A stretch of DNA of 32,686 bases from Bradyrhizobium oropedii (lineage in GTDB: Bacteria > Pseudomonadota > Alphaproteobacteria > Rhizobiales > Xanthobacteraceae), in contig NZ_JACMYO010000091.1 of the NCBI RefSeq assembly GCF_020889685.1, positions 1-32,686 of the forward strand. The letters are read 5' to 3'. The notes beneath the pieces were generated by a model that was not told the origin of the DNA, searched no databases, and saw nothing but the letters and a program-made list of their open reading frames with translations. The position numbers and the translations under genes were made by a program. How positions within the stretch are numbered: the first letter of the stretch is position 1; every line of letters begins with the position of its first letter. Below, in pieces: positions 1 through 7,703 of this stretch.

Positions 1-323
1 CCCGGCACGTAGTTGGAGTCGAAGCCGAGCATCTGCTGGCTCTTGGTCACGACGTCCTTGAGGATCTTGTTCAGCGCGTGCCCGATGTGGATGTTGCCGT
101 TGGCGTAGGGCGGGCCGTCATGCAGCACGAATTTGGCGCGGCCCTCGGCTTCCCGGCGGAGCTTGTCGTAGAGGCCGATGTCGTTCCAGTATTTCAGGAT
201 TTCCGGCTCGCGTTGGGGCAGGCCGGCGCGCATCGGGAATTCCGTCTGCGGCAGGTAAAGGGTCTTGGAATAGTCCCTGGCGTCAGTCTTTTGGGCGTCG
301 GTCTTTTGCGGCTTGTCGGACAT
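1..323 (-). CDS. ileS: Isoleucyl-tRNA synthetase, N-terminal part
   Basis: This is the first 107 codons of a class I aminoacyl-tRNA synthetase that charges tRNA-Ile in the cytoplasm; the rest lies beyond the left edge. The class I ATP-binding signature is visible as GPPYANGNIHIGHALNK, followed by a lysine-rich stretch leading to the DSNYVPG segment typical of IleS. The start ATG at 323 gives MSDKPQKTDAQKTDARDYSK, a slightly extended N terminus with a short DAQKTDA repeat before the conserved YSKTLYLPQTEFPMRAGLP segment. In many alphaproteobacteria ribF lies directly upstream of ileS. Here maa and ribF are upstream on the same strand, but about 2.5 kb of accessory sequence separates them. Identification is firm. 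Confidence 0.96.
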   Translation of the reverse strand, partial: MSDKPQKTDAQKTDARDYSKTLYLPQTEFPMRAGLPQREPEILKYWNDIGLYDKLRREAEGRAKFVLHDGPPYANGNIHIGHALNKILKDVVTKSQQMLGFDSNYVP

Positions 324-888
324 GAAAGCTCTGATTTGGCAGGTGCGGGCGCGGATACGCGATCAATCGCGGGTGAAAACGGCGAAAATCCCGGTCTTGC
401 GCCGAGCCTTCAGGCTCAGGCGGAAGCCGGGCCGCTAATCCGTATGATGCGCCGCGAAAACATGGGGTTTCCATAGCAGCCGGAGGCGGAATCGCAAAGC
501 CTCCGGATTGCCCGCGGATCGTTCCACGCGACCACCCCTGGATTAGGTTGAATTGCGCTGGAGCGCGCTGAGGTGCCACCTCTCCCTTGGGAGAGGTCAG
601 CGCGAAGCGGCGGGTGAGAGGTTAAGGTCTCGCGGTGAAGCCGGGGCGCCTCACCTGATTTGCTGCACAAATCGACCGCTCCCCGTCGGGGGAGATGCGG
701 ACCGAACCTGCGGCCAAACCGATCTAATCTCCTTGATCGCGATCCCGCGCGAGGGTGAATTTTGTAACGGACAAGGGAACTACAGCCTCTTTGTTGCCAC
801 TTTGTTCACGCGAAATAGTGGAACTGATTTCCTCCTCCATTCACCTGCCCACGCCTTATTTAGTATCAGTGGACGCGACACACACAAA
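324..888. other. Gene-free stretch upstream of ileS with palindromes
   Basis: I see no convincing gene in these 565 bases. An 8-base perfect inverted repeat (CCGGAGGC at 480-487 and GCCTCCGG at 499-506) lies about 160 bases upstream of ileS and could form a leader or terminator hairpin; it has no T-tract. A palindromic repeat lies at about 571-702. From about 740 the sequence becomes less GC-rich and leads into the broken gene at 889. The ileS promoter must lie in the left part, but no confident -35/-10 pair is recognisable. Confidence 0.5.
571..702. repeat. Intergenic palindromic repeat
   Basis: Near-contiguous palindromes are seen: ACCTCTCCC (578-586) with GGGAGAGGT (589-597), and the self-complementary CTCCCCGTCGGGGGAG at 679-694. 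The outline (an arm CACCTCTCCC, GGGAGAGGT, a region rich in GCGAAGC, then CTCACC) matches, from memory, a dispersed intergenic repeat common in Bradyrhizobium genomes. This copy looks diverged. It marks the left side of the accessory block. Confidence 0.55.
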
Positions 889-1553
889 ATGCAGAGGGTG
901 ACCCAGCATATCAGCCGCAAGCTGGTGCAGAATATCTTCCGGTCTTTCGATTACGCGAAGGTAAGGTCTTTCGATTACGCGAAGGTAATGGGTGTGCCGT
1001 TCAACATCTACGTTGTCGCACACCTGCATGAGAGCACAGCAAAATCGGCCGCCACCATCTTCCAACTTCTACGGGATAAATACCGCGACTGGCTCTCCTA
1101 TCGGACCAAGAAGCTCGGTCTCAAATTGCCGCCCATGTACGTCTTTGCCTTCGAGGCGCCCGGCAACGTGCACGTAAACTGGGTCCTGTATGTGCCGCCG
1201 GAGCTGCTACCCGACTTCCGCAAAAAGCTTCCCAGATGGCTGGCGAAGGCTCAGGGCACGCTCGGCAATTTTGATTTGGAGGTGACCGACATAGACCCGG
1301 CAGGCGCCTACAAGGGCATGGCGAATTATCTCGTCAAAGGTTGCGACCCGGCGTTTATCGAACATTCCATCTACGCGAGCTGTTCGACGAGCACGGCCCG
1401 CAAGGCACAGTCTGGGGAAAGCGGGCCGGCGTATGCCCGGCCTTCAACAAAGCAGCGCGGACAGCCGCCCGCTACGATGAGAAGCGGAGGCGCCTGATGC
1501 CCCCCAGACCCGGCGAACCGAGTTCGCCGCCCCACTGGTCAAAGGCCGCCTAG
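889..1553 (+). pseudogene. Frameshifted unknown gene (possible replication-type protein)
   Basis: I do not recognise a named family. From ATG 889 the reading frame gives a basic protein with a tandem RSFDYAKV duplication, then RDKYRDWLSYRTKKLGLKLP, an aromatic-rich GNVHVNWVLYVPPELLPDF segment, and YKGMANYLVKGCDPAFIEH. After about 1365 this frame degenerates into low-complexity sequence. A sensible continuation (FHLRELFDEHGPQGTVWGKR, then a K/R-rich tail) appears in the +2 frame and ends at 1553. One small indel near 1365 therefore splits the gene. The hydrophobic-HVNW-hydrophobic strand resembles the histidine strand of HUH nucleases, but only one of the two histidines is present, so a replication or relaxase role is speculation. 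It lies in the accessory block next to the nuclease-like gene at 1685. A sequencing error could explain the frame break. Confidence 0.6.
941..988 (+). repeat. Perfect 24-base tandem duplication
   Basis: The 24-base unit at 941-964, beginning GGTCTTTCGATTACGCGAAG, is repeated exactly at 965-988. Because 24 is a multiple of 3, the broken gene gains the octapeptide RSFDYAKV twice in frame. The lack of any mismatch suggests a recent duplication. Confidence 0.95.
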
Positions 1554-1684
1554 CAGGCTCCCAGAGCCTTTCGCGGGCAGGTTGCAATGGAGCCTCGAAG
1601 CAGCGTAAACGTGGCCAGCAATACTACTAGATATATATAAAACCAAAATACGCGGTTCTGAGCCGCGCACCCGGACCGGCGCCA

Positions 1685-2668
1685 ATGGTCAGGCAGACCC
1701 GGGAACAACGTCTCGAGCTCGCTCGAACGCGCATCATCCGCGTGGTCAGTGCCCATTCCGTGGCGACAATGCGTACCCTTGAAATGAAAATCTCGGACGC
1801 TGGCCCGTTCAACCAGCGCATGGACCCGCACATCCTGACCGAGGCCCGAAACCAGCTGCTCGCGGAGGGCATTCTGCAACGCCACCAACCTGGCGCCGGC
1901 AAGCCGACTTACTTTTTCCTCGGTAACACGGAATGGGAAACCCACGCCGAACGTTACGCTGTGCTCGACGCCATTCAGACTGAGCTTGCTCAGCAGGCTG
2001 TTACAATGCGCACGGGTCAGGCGCTCGAAATCGCCGTCTTTCGCGCGATGACGGCCGCCAAACAAACTTTTTTTGGCAGATTTCTTGACTTGGCCAAACA
2101 CGGCGACGACCTGCTGTATCGCAAAATCGAGCCGCCCAATTACATCGGCGACAACGTCATGCCGGATGACCGGCTCCTCGATTTCATGGTTTGCCACGGA
2201 GGCGTATGGGCAGGCATCGAGTGTAAAAACTTGCGGGAGTGGCTCTATCCTGACCGGCGCGAGGTGAAAGACCTGCTCGATAAGGCCGTGGCGCTGAACT
2301 GCGTGCCGGTTCTGATAGCGCGTCGCATTCACCCTTCCACGTTTCTCCTTTTGAATAAGTGCGGGATAATCATCCACCAGACCTACAACCAGCGCCTAGC
2401 CAACGCCGATGCGGACCTTGCTGCCCGCGCTCGGGCCAAAGACACACTCGGCTACTTCGACATCAAGCTAGGTAACGACCCCGACGACCGTCTTACAAAA
2501 TTTCTGACGGTCAACTTGCCTGCCGTGCTGCCCGAAGCGCGTGAAAAACTCGATGAACACTATGACCTGCTGTGGGAGTATGCTTTCAACGGAATGTCCT
2601 ACGAGGCATTCGCAGCTCGCGTGCGACGGCGCTACAACGGCGACCCCGAAGACTTTGACCCTGAGTAA
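1685..2668 (+). CDS. Winged-helix / PD-(D/E)XK nuclease-like protein
   Basis: The protein has 327 residues and no named family that I can assign with certainty. The N-terminal about 80 residues (RIIRVVSAHSVATMRTLE, then HILTEARNQLLAEGIL and KPTYFFLGN) look like a winged-helix DNA-binding domain. The middle carries the pattern of a PD-(D/E)XK nuclease core: RLLDFMV, a glycine-rich turn, then WAGIECKNLREWLYPDR, which supplies D...E-x-K. After it comes an alternating strand/helix region, including VPVLIARRI and CGIIIHQTYNQ. The C terminus is basic then acidic (RVRRRYNGDPEDFDPE). There is no signal peptide or membrane segment. An AT-rich tract at 1621-1650 probably holds its promoter. The gene looks intact, sits beside a broken gene and lies between ileS and maa where housekeeping genes are usually adjacent, which suggests gain by transfer. 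DNA cleavage, restriction or repair are possible roles; the substrate is unknown. Confidence 0.8.
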   Translation: MVRQTREQRLELARTRIIRVVSAHSVATMRTLEMKISDAGPFNQRMDPHILTEARNQLLAEGILQRHQPGAGKPTYFFLGNTEWETHAERYAVLDAIQTELAQQAVTMRTGQALEIAVFRAMTAAKQTFFGRFLDLAKHGDDLLYRKIEPPNYIGDNVMPDDRLLDFMVCHGGVWAGIECKNLREWLYPDRREVKDLLDKAVALNCVPVLIARRIHPSTFLLLNKCGIIIHQTYNQRLANADADLAARARAKDTLGYFDIKLGNDPDDRLTKFLTVNLPAVLPEAREKLDEHYDLLWEYAFNGMSYEAFAARVRRRYNGDPEDFDPE

Positions 2669-2700
2669 TCGGCTTCAGCCGGATTGCGGATTAAGCCGAT
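2668..2700 (+). terminator. Possible hairpin terminator
   Basis: ATCGGCTT at 2668-2675 pairs perfectly with AAGCCGAT at 2693-2700, starting at the last base of the stop codon of the nuclease-like gene. No T-tract follows, so it may be only a transcript-end stabilising hairpin. Confidence 0.4.
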
Positions 2701-2805
2701 GGTAGTGGCTTGCAATGCTACGGCCAGTCTGGACACTATATAGAACGGCTCGGCAAGCGATGCAGACTGCGCCTCGACTATAGGAAAAGCGAACGCAGCT
2801 TGCTG

Positions 2806-3411
2806 TCATAGATGACGATGGCCTTCACGTTGAATGCGACCGGCCCGATGCCGGGAATGCCCGCTAGGCAGCCGCCGCCGGGCTGGATTTCCGGCCACGA
2901 TCGTCCCTGAGGCGACGTCCCGCGTCACCACGCTGCCCGCTCCGACCAGGGCGCCGTCGCCGATGGTGACGCCGGGGAGGATGATGGCGCCCCCGCCGAT
3001 CCAGACGTCGCTGCCGATCCGGATCGGGCGGCCGAATTCCAGCCCGGCGCGTCGGGTTTCGGCATCGCGCGGGTGGTCGGCGGTATAGATCTGCACCGCG
3101 GGCCCGATCTGGGTGCGATCGCCGATCACGACCGTGACGACGTCGAGGATCACGCAGTTGAAGTTCAGGAACACGCCGTCGCCGAGGCTGATATTGCTGC
3201 CGTAATCGCAGAAGAACGGCGGGCGGATCACGGCGTCCTTGCCGACCCGAGCGAAGCGCTCGCAGAGTAGCGCGTGCAGCTCGGCCGCCGAAAATGCGCC
3301 CGACGCATTGTAGCGGGCCATCCAATGTTCCGCCGCGGTATGGTCGGCGGCGAGCTCCGCATCGGGGCGATACAGCTCGCCCGCCAGCATTTTCTCTTTC
3401 TCTGTCTTCAA
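2806..3411 (-). CDS. maa: Maltose O-acetyltransferase family protein
   Basis: This is an acetyl-CoA-dependent sugar O-acetyltransferase of the Maa/NodL/LacA type with a left-handed beta-helix built from hexapeptide repeats. The N terminus MKTEKEKMLAGELYRPDAEL matches the Maa N-terminal domain. The hexapeptide part includes FFCDYGSNISLGDGVFLNFN, a catalytic-type histidine in YTADHPRDAE, and SDVWIGGGAIILPGVTIGDG through VVAGNPAR. The start is TTG at 3411 (family-like N terminus) and overlaps the ribF stop by four bases (TTGA), implying coupled translation. The family usually ends a few residues after GNPAR; here a basic 24-residue tail follows, and a neighbouring frame stops at 2864. A small indel in the CGG/GGC run near 2869-2880 may have changed the end. 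Its natural acceptor sugar is not evident. Confidence 0.88.
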   Translation of the reverse strand: MKTEKEKMLAGELYRPDAELAADHTAAEHWMARYNASGAFSAAELHALLCERFARVGKDAVIRPPFFCDYGSNISLGDGVFLNFNCVILDVVTVVIGDRTQIGPAVQIYTADHPRDAETRRAGLEFGRPIRIGSDVWIGGGAIILPGVTIGDGALVGAGSVVTRDVASGTIVAGNPARRRLPSGHSRHRAGRIQREGHRHL

Positions 3412-4391
3412 CCAATCACTCCGAGCTGCGGGAACGCGTCGGGCGCGGCGGCGAGCTGCGCGCGCGCCTTGGCGCTGTCGTCATCCATCTGGCGTATCAA
3501 CGCCTCGATGGTGTCGAATTTCAGCTCTTCGCGAATGAAACCGATGAATGCGACATCAAGGACCGTGTCGTACAGGTCGCCCTTGAAATCGAACAGGAAC
3601 ACTTCGAGCAGCGGCGCGCCGTTGTCGAAGGTCGGACGGCGCCCGAAGCTGGCGACGCCGTCGAACCGTACCTTGTCATTGCCCTGCGCCTTGCCGACCC
3701 GCACCGCGTAGATGCCGTGCTTCAGGCCGCAATGCTTGTCGAGGCGGATATTGGCCGTGGGATAGCCGAGGTCGCGGCCGCGCTTCTCGCCATGGATCAC
3801 CTTGCCGGTGGCGAACCACGGCCCGCCCAGCATCGTGGTGGCATCGGTGACCTGGCCCTCGGCGAGCGCCATGCGGATGGCGCTGGAGGAGACCGGGCGC
3901 TCCTCGATATCGACATGCGCCTGCACATCGACCTCGATGCCGAGCCGCGGTGCTTCGCTGACCAGCAGGCTCGGCGAGCCGACCCGGCCCTTGCCGAAAT
4001 GGAAGTCGTAGCCGACCGCGATGCCGCTGATGCCGAGCCGGCTGATCAGGTCATGGTGAATGAAATCCTGTGCCGTGGTCCCGGCGCGCGCCTTGTCGAA
4101 GGTCATGACGACAGCGCCGGCGAGCCCGGTGGCCGCGAGAAGCCGCAGCTTGTTGGTCTCGTCCGTGAGACGGAATTGCGGGGTGTTCGGGCTGAAGAAG
4201 CTGCGCGGATGCGGCTCGAAGGTCACGGCCAGCGCAGGTACGCCGTGCGTCTTGCCCATCGCGAGCGCCGCACCGATCACGGCGCGGTGACCGAGATGGA
4301 CGCCGTCGAAATTTCCCATCGCGACCACGGCGCCCTTCGGAATGGCGCTTTCGGGGGTGTTGTCGCGGATAACGGTAAAGCCGGTGCTCAT
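3408..4391 (-). CDS. ribF: Bifunctional riboflavin kinase / FAD synthetase
   Basis: RibF phosphorylates riboflavin to FMN and adenylylates FMN to FAD in the cytoplasm. The 327-residue protein has an N-terminal nucleotidyltransferase domain with VVAMGNFDGVHLGHRAVI and TFEPHPRSFF, followed by the SSSAIRMALAEG segment. The C-terminal riboflavin kinase domain shows GRDLGYPTANI and the glutamate in PLLEVFLFDF. Length and order match the bacterial family. The start ATG at 4391 begins MSTGFTVIRD. It is the first gene of a minus-strand unit continuing into maa and, beyond the accessory block, ileS. Confidence 0.97.
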   Translation of the reverse strand: MSTGFTVIRDNTPESAIPKGAVVAMGNFDGVHLGHRAVIGAALAMGKTHGVPALAVTFEPHPRSFFSPNTPQFRLTDETNKLRLLAATGLAGAVVMTFDKARAGTTAQDFIHHDLISRLGISGIAVGYDFHFGKGRVGSPSLLVSEAPRLGIEVDVQAHVDIEERPVSSSAIRMALAEGQVTDATTMLGGPWFATGKVIHGEKRGRDLGYPTANIRLDKHCGLKHGIYAVRVGKAQGNDKVRFDGVASFGRRPTFDNGAPLLEVFLFDFKGDLYDTVLDVAFIGFIREELKFDTIEALIRQMDDDSAKARAQLAAAPDAFPQLGVIG

Positions 4392-4605
4392 GTCAGGGAT
4401 TCTTCAAGGATTCTTAAGCATGATTGTTGCGCGCCGGACCGTGACGCGGCGGCGGCGTGGAAGTCAAGCGTAGCGAAAATCGCGTCAAATCCGTAACAAT
4501 CCGGATTCAGCCGGTTAACGCGCTGTTTAACGCCTGCTGTTAGTCGTTGGCGGAAAGCTGCGTTTGTGCAGAAGCCAAGTTGCGTTAGTGGTTTTGGGGG
4601 GAAAG

Positions 4606-5001
4606 ATGGCGGTTGATTTGTCCATGCCGGTTCTGGTGGTTGATGATTACAGCACCATGATCCGCATCATCCGGAATCTTCTCAAGCAGCTTGGATTCGA
4701 GAATATCGACGATGCCTCCGACGGCTCTGCGGCGCTCAACAAGATGCGCGGCAAGAAGTACGGCCTGGTGATTTCCGACTGGAATATGGAGCCGATGACC
4801 GGCTACGACCTGCTCAAGGAAGTCCGCGCCGACCCCAATCTCGCGACCACGCCCTTCATCATGATCACGGCGGAATCCAAGACCGAGAACGTGATCGCGG
4901 CCAAGAAGGCCGGCGTGAACAACTACATCGTCAAGCCGTTCAACGCCGCCACGCTGAAGACCAAGATCGAGGCGGTCTTCCCGGATATGGCGACGGCGTA
5001 A
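4606..5001 (+). CDS. CheY-like single-domain response regulator
   Basis: A 131-residue stand-alone receiver domain. Acidic pocket D13/D14 (VLVVDDYSTM), phospho-acceptor D58 (VISDWNMEP), switch T88 (IMITAESK) and K110 (YIVKPF) are all present, and the sequence resembles chemotaxis CheY, which binds the flagellar motor switch when phosphorylated. ATG 4606 is preceded at good distance by a GGGGGGAAAG ribosome-binding site; an upstream in-frame start is therefore unlikely. No other chemotaxis gene lies nearby, so its kinase is unknown. A TTAA-rich stretch lies about 90 bases upstream. Confidence 0.93.
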   Translation: MAVDLSMPVLVVDDYSTMIRIIRNLLKQLGFENIDDASDGSAALNKMRGKKYGLVISDWNMEPMTGYDLLKEVRADPNLATTPFIMITAESKTENVIAAKKAGVNNYIVKPFNAATLKTKIEAVFPDMATA

Positions 5002-5036
5002 GACGCTCGTCCATCGCATCAACTGAAATTCACGTC

Positions 5037-5088
5037 ATGCCCGGGGCAGAAGCGCGAAGCGCGTCTTCGCGCTGGACGTCCCGGGCAT
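5037..5088. repeat. Nested palindromic repeat (REP-like)
   Basis: The outer arms ATGCCCGGG (5037-5045) and CCCGGGCAT (5080-5088) enclose inner arms AGCGCGAAG (5051-5059) and CTTCGCGCT (5065-5073), giving a stable cruciform or RNA hairpin after the cheY-like gene. Related ATGCCCGG palindromes occur at 14863 and 26541. It may help end or stabilise transcripts from both sides. The remaining sequence to 5266 holds no gene; its 5140-5250 part resembles, from memory, a dispersed Bradyrhizobium repeat. Confidence 0.75.
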
Positions 5089-5266
5089 TTGCGTCTTTGG
5101 GGTTGAAAGTAAGGCGAGCGGACGCGAGCGCAATTTCTGAATATTAGAAATATGCCCCTGAGTTGCCCGACGTGTCAAGGCGACGGGTCGAACACCCGGC
5201 GCCATGGGCTACTTTGCATGGGGTTGTTTTCGATATTTTGCCAGCGCGCCCCTGCGGAGTTGGCCG

Positions 5267-6121
5267 CTACCACTTCAGCTCGCGCATCAGCGCGCGCGGC
5301 GGATGGCCGAACAATTCCTTCACCGATGCCGGATCGAGCTGCTCGATGCCCTCGAACTCTTCCGAATGGATGCCGCGGGTGACGAACAACAGGTCGATGC
5401 CGAAGTTATGGGCGCCGGTCAGGTCGGTGCGCACGGAATCGCCGATCGCGAGCACGCGGCTGAGCTCGGTCGGACGCCCGCGGCGCTCAGTGGCCAGCGC
5501 CATGGCGCGCTCATAGATCGGCCGGTGCGGCTTGCCGTAGAATATCACCTCGCCGCCGAGCTCGCGATACAGCTCAGCGACCGCGCCGGCGCAGTAGATC
5601 AGCCGGTCGCCGCGCTCGACCACGATATCAGGATTGGCGCAGACCAGCGTCAGCTTGCGTTCGAGCGCCTTGAGCAGCGTGTCGCGATAATCCTCGGCGG
5701 ATTCGGTCTCGTCGTCGAACAGGCCGGTGCAGATGATGTAGTCGGCCTGCTCCAGCGGCACCATGGTGGCGTCGAGGCCGCGGTGGATCGAGCTGTCGCG
5801 CTCCGGCCCGATCCAGAAGATCTTCTGGCCGGGATGAGCGGCCACGAAGTGTCGCGTCAGGTCGCCCGAGGAGACGATCGCGTCATAGGTCTCGTCGGCG
5901 ACGCCGAGCTTGCGCAGCTGGCGCTGCACGGAATCGGCCGGACGCGGCGCGTTGGTGATCAGGATGACGGTGCCGCCCTGCTGGCGGAAGGCGTGCAGCG
6001 CCTCGCAGGCCTCGGGAAAGGATTCGAGCCCGTTGTGCACCACGCCCCAGATGTCCGACAGCACGACGTCGACATCGCCGGTGAGGTCGCGCAGCCGCTC
6101 CACGAAACGCAGCGAAGTCAT
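5267..6121 (-). CDS. HAD-superfamily class IIA hydrolase
   Basis: A 284-residue phosphatase-type protein of the HAD class IIA (NagD-like, TIGR01459-type) group. The nucleophile motif is VVLSDIWGVVHNG with D23; the usual second aspartate is replaced by tryptophan, as is common in this subgroup. Motif II threonine is in VILITNAPRP, the class IIA cap lies between, and motif III/IV is seen as YGKPHRPIYE and VLAIGDSVRTDLTGA. Its substrate is unknown, likely a small phosphorylated metabolite. It lies 15 bases after the EAL-domain gene on the same strand and is probably co-transcribed with it. Confidence 0.9.
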   Translation of the reverse strand: MTSLRFVERLRDLTGDVDVVLSDIWGVVHNGLESFPEACEALHAFRQQGGTVILITNAPRPADSVQRQLRKLGVADETYDAIVSSGDLTRHFVAAHPGQKIFWIGPERDSSIHRGLDATMVPLEQADYIICTGLFDDETESAEDYRDTLLKALERKLTLVCANPDIVVERGDRLIYCAGAVAELYRELGGEVIFYGKPHRPIYERAMALATERRGRPTELSRVLAIGDSVRTDLTGAHNFGIDLLFVTRGIHSEEFEGIEQLDPASVKELFGHPPRALMRELKW

Positions 6122-6136
6122 GATGCGATCCGTTGG

Positions 6137-7549
6137 TCAGGTCGGACCGAGCGCGCGGCGCGCCAGCGCGGCGCTGCCGGTTGTGCGCTGCGGAGCTGCG
6201 GGACTGGAGACAGGTGCTGAAGTGCCGGCGCCATTAAGGTCCTGGGGGTTGGCCTGCGGAGCCTCGGCGGTAGCAGATGCCCCTTCCGGCCGCAACGGCC
6301 GCGGCGGCGCGAACAGGAAGCCCTGGCCGAACCGGACATCGTAGTCGAGCAGATCGACCACCGAGCGCTCGCCCTCGATCCGTTCGGCGATCAGGTCGAT
6401 GCCGAAGCGGCCGAGCAGGTCGGAGAGATCGGAAGGATGGATATCGGTCGCCGCGCTCTGCCTGGCGTCGAGCAGCAAGGCGGCGGGCACCTTGATGAAG
6501 CGGACGCCGCGATCGGCGAGTTCGCGCGGTTCGAGGCGAAGGTCGCTGACATGGTCGATCGAGAACCGGTAGCCGCGTTGCGACAGTGCCGCGAGGTTTT
6601 CGCTTTCGACCGGGCCGAGATTGCGGAAGGTCGCCTGCTTGAATTCGAGCACGAAGGACGGCGCCAGCGCACGGTTGGCTTCGAGGAAGTCGAGACACTG
6701 GGTGAAGTGCGCCGGATTGGCCAGCGTCGCCGCCGAGACGTTGCAGAACACGCCGACATCCTTGCTGCGGATCATCAGGCGGCGCAGCACCTGGACGCAG
6801 CGGAGCATCACTATGTGATCGATGCGGCCGATCAGGCCATTGGCCTCAGCCGCCCCGATGAAATCGTCGGCGGCGAGGACCTGGTCGCGCTCGTCGCGCA
6901 GCCGTGTCACCGCCTCGTAGTAGCGCACCTTGCGCTGCGGCAGCGTCACCATCGGCTGCAGGTAGATGTCGAGGCGGTTCTCGTCGATGGCGTGCTTGAT
7001 CGCGCCGATCAGCTGGGCCTGGCTGCGTGAGATCGCAGGCGGAGGCGCTGCCGGCGGCGGGGGTGCAAACGCGACGGTCGGAGCCGGGGCGACCGGTTGC
7101 AGCAGATCGTCTCGCGGGGAGGCGGCCGGCTGTGCCACGGGAGTTGCTGCCAGCAGGTCCTCATGATGGGCGACGGACGCCGCAAGCTGCCGCACCAGTC
7201 CGCCGAGCTCGCTGATCTCGCCGGCCAGGCCCTGCATCCGGTCGGCGCCCGTGGAGTTGGCCGAGGCGACGCGGCCTTCGACCGCGGCCAGCCGACGGCC
7301 GAATTCGGCGACCTGGCGGGCGAGGTCGGCAGTGCCGCGTGACAGATCCGCGATCTGGCCGCCGACATCGCTGCGGTCGCGCAACCGCATCGAGACGGCG
7401 TTGTAGAGGATCAGGCAGGTGAGGGCGGTGAGCGCCACGATCGCCGATTCCGATCCGCTGATGCCGGCCACCGAATACAGCACGAAGCCGAGCGAGGCTG
7501 CGACCAGCACCATGCAGATGGCGATGAAGATCGTCGAAATGCGAATCAT
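6137..7549 (-). CDS. Membrane-anchored degenerate EAL-domain protein (TipF-like)
   Basis: The 470-residue protein begins with two membrane segments (about 5-29 and 35-52), then a coiled-coil-like region (about 60-125), a Pro/Ala-rich linker (140-175) and an EAL domain (180-420). EAL-domain residues retained are E212 (YYEAVTRL), N270 (FCNVS), E302 (LEFKQ), D332, K353, E389 (LIAERIE) and Q409 (GQGFLF). The aspartate pair of the DDFG motif is changed to D332-H333 (SIDHVSD), so phosphodiesterase activity is doubtful. The architecture matches Caulobacter TipF, a c-di-GMP-binding flagellar assembly factor, suggesting a receptor rather than an enzyme. I start at ATG 7549 because it opens directly on the first membrane segment; a longer upstream frame is Arg-rich and not family-like. 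Confidence 0.87.
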   Translation of the reverse strand: MIRISTIFIAICMVLVAASLGFVLYSVAGISGSESAIVALTALTCLILYNAVSMRLRDRSDVGGQIADLSRGTADLARQVAEFGRRLAAVEGRVASANSTGADRMQGLAGEISELGGLVRQLAASVAHHEDLLAATPVAQPAASPRDDLLQPVAPAPTVAFAPPPPAAPPPAISRSQAQLIGAIKHAIDENRLDIYLQPMVTLPQRKVRYYEAVTRLRDERDQVLAADDFIGAAEANGLIGRIDHIVMLRCVQVLRRLMIRSKDVGVFCNVSAATLANPAHFTQCLDFLEANRALAPSFVLEFKQATFRNLGPVESENLAALSQRGYRFSIDHVSDLRLEPRELADRGVRFIKVPAALLLDARQSAATDIHPSDLSDLLGRFGIDLIAERIEGERSVVDLLDYDVRFGQGFLFAPPRPLRPEGASATAEAPQANPQDLNGAGTSAPVSSPAAPQRTTGSAALARRALGPT

Positions 7550-7703
7550 TGTCGCGCGCCCGCGCCCTCTCTTCGAACGTCCCCGAAGCGGGACTCTAGC
7601 ACCATTGTTGATTCGACGGGTCAGCGATCTTGAGAACCGGCTGGAACTGCACACGATTTTCGCTTCGCCCTGGTCGGGGCCCGGTCATGGGCCGGAGCCT
7701 GCC

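Noticed and set aside
1550..2377. Long open frame on the minus strand opposite the nuclease-like gene
   Set aside because: Antisense shadow in high-GC sequence; its translation has no domain features, whereas the plus-strand frame has clear motifs.
4511..4532. TTAA-N-TTAA element upstream of the cheY-like gene, possible CtrA site
   Set aside because: Spacing is eight rather than seven bases and the flanks are poor; similar TTAA pairs occur by chance near 12430-12490.
5140..5250. Segment resembling a dispersed repeat containing CTACTTTGCATGGGGTTG
   Set aside because: Recognised only from memory and present once in this window, so it cannot be shown as a repeat here.
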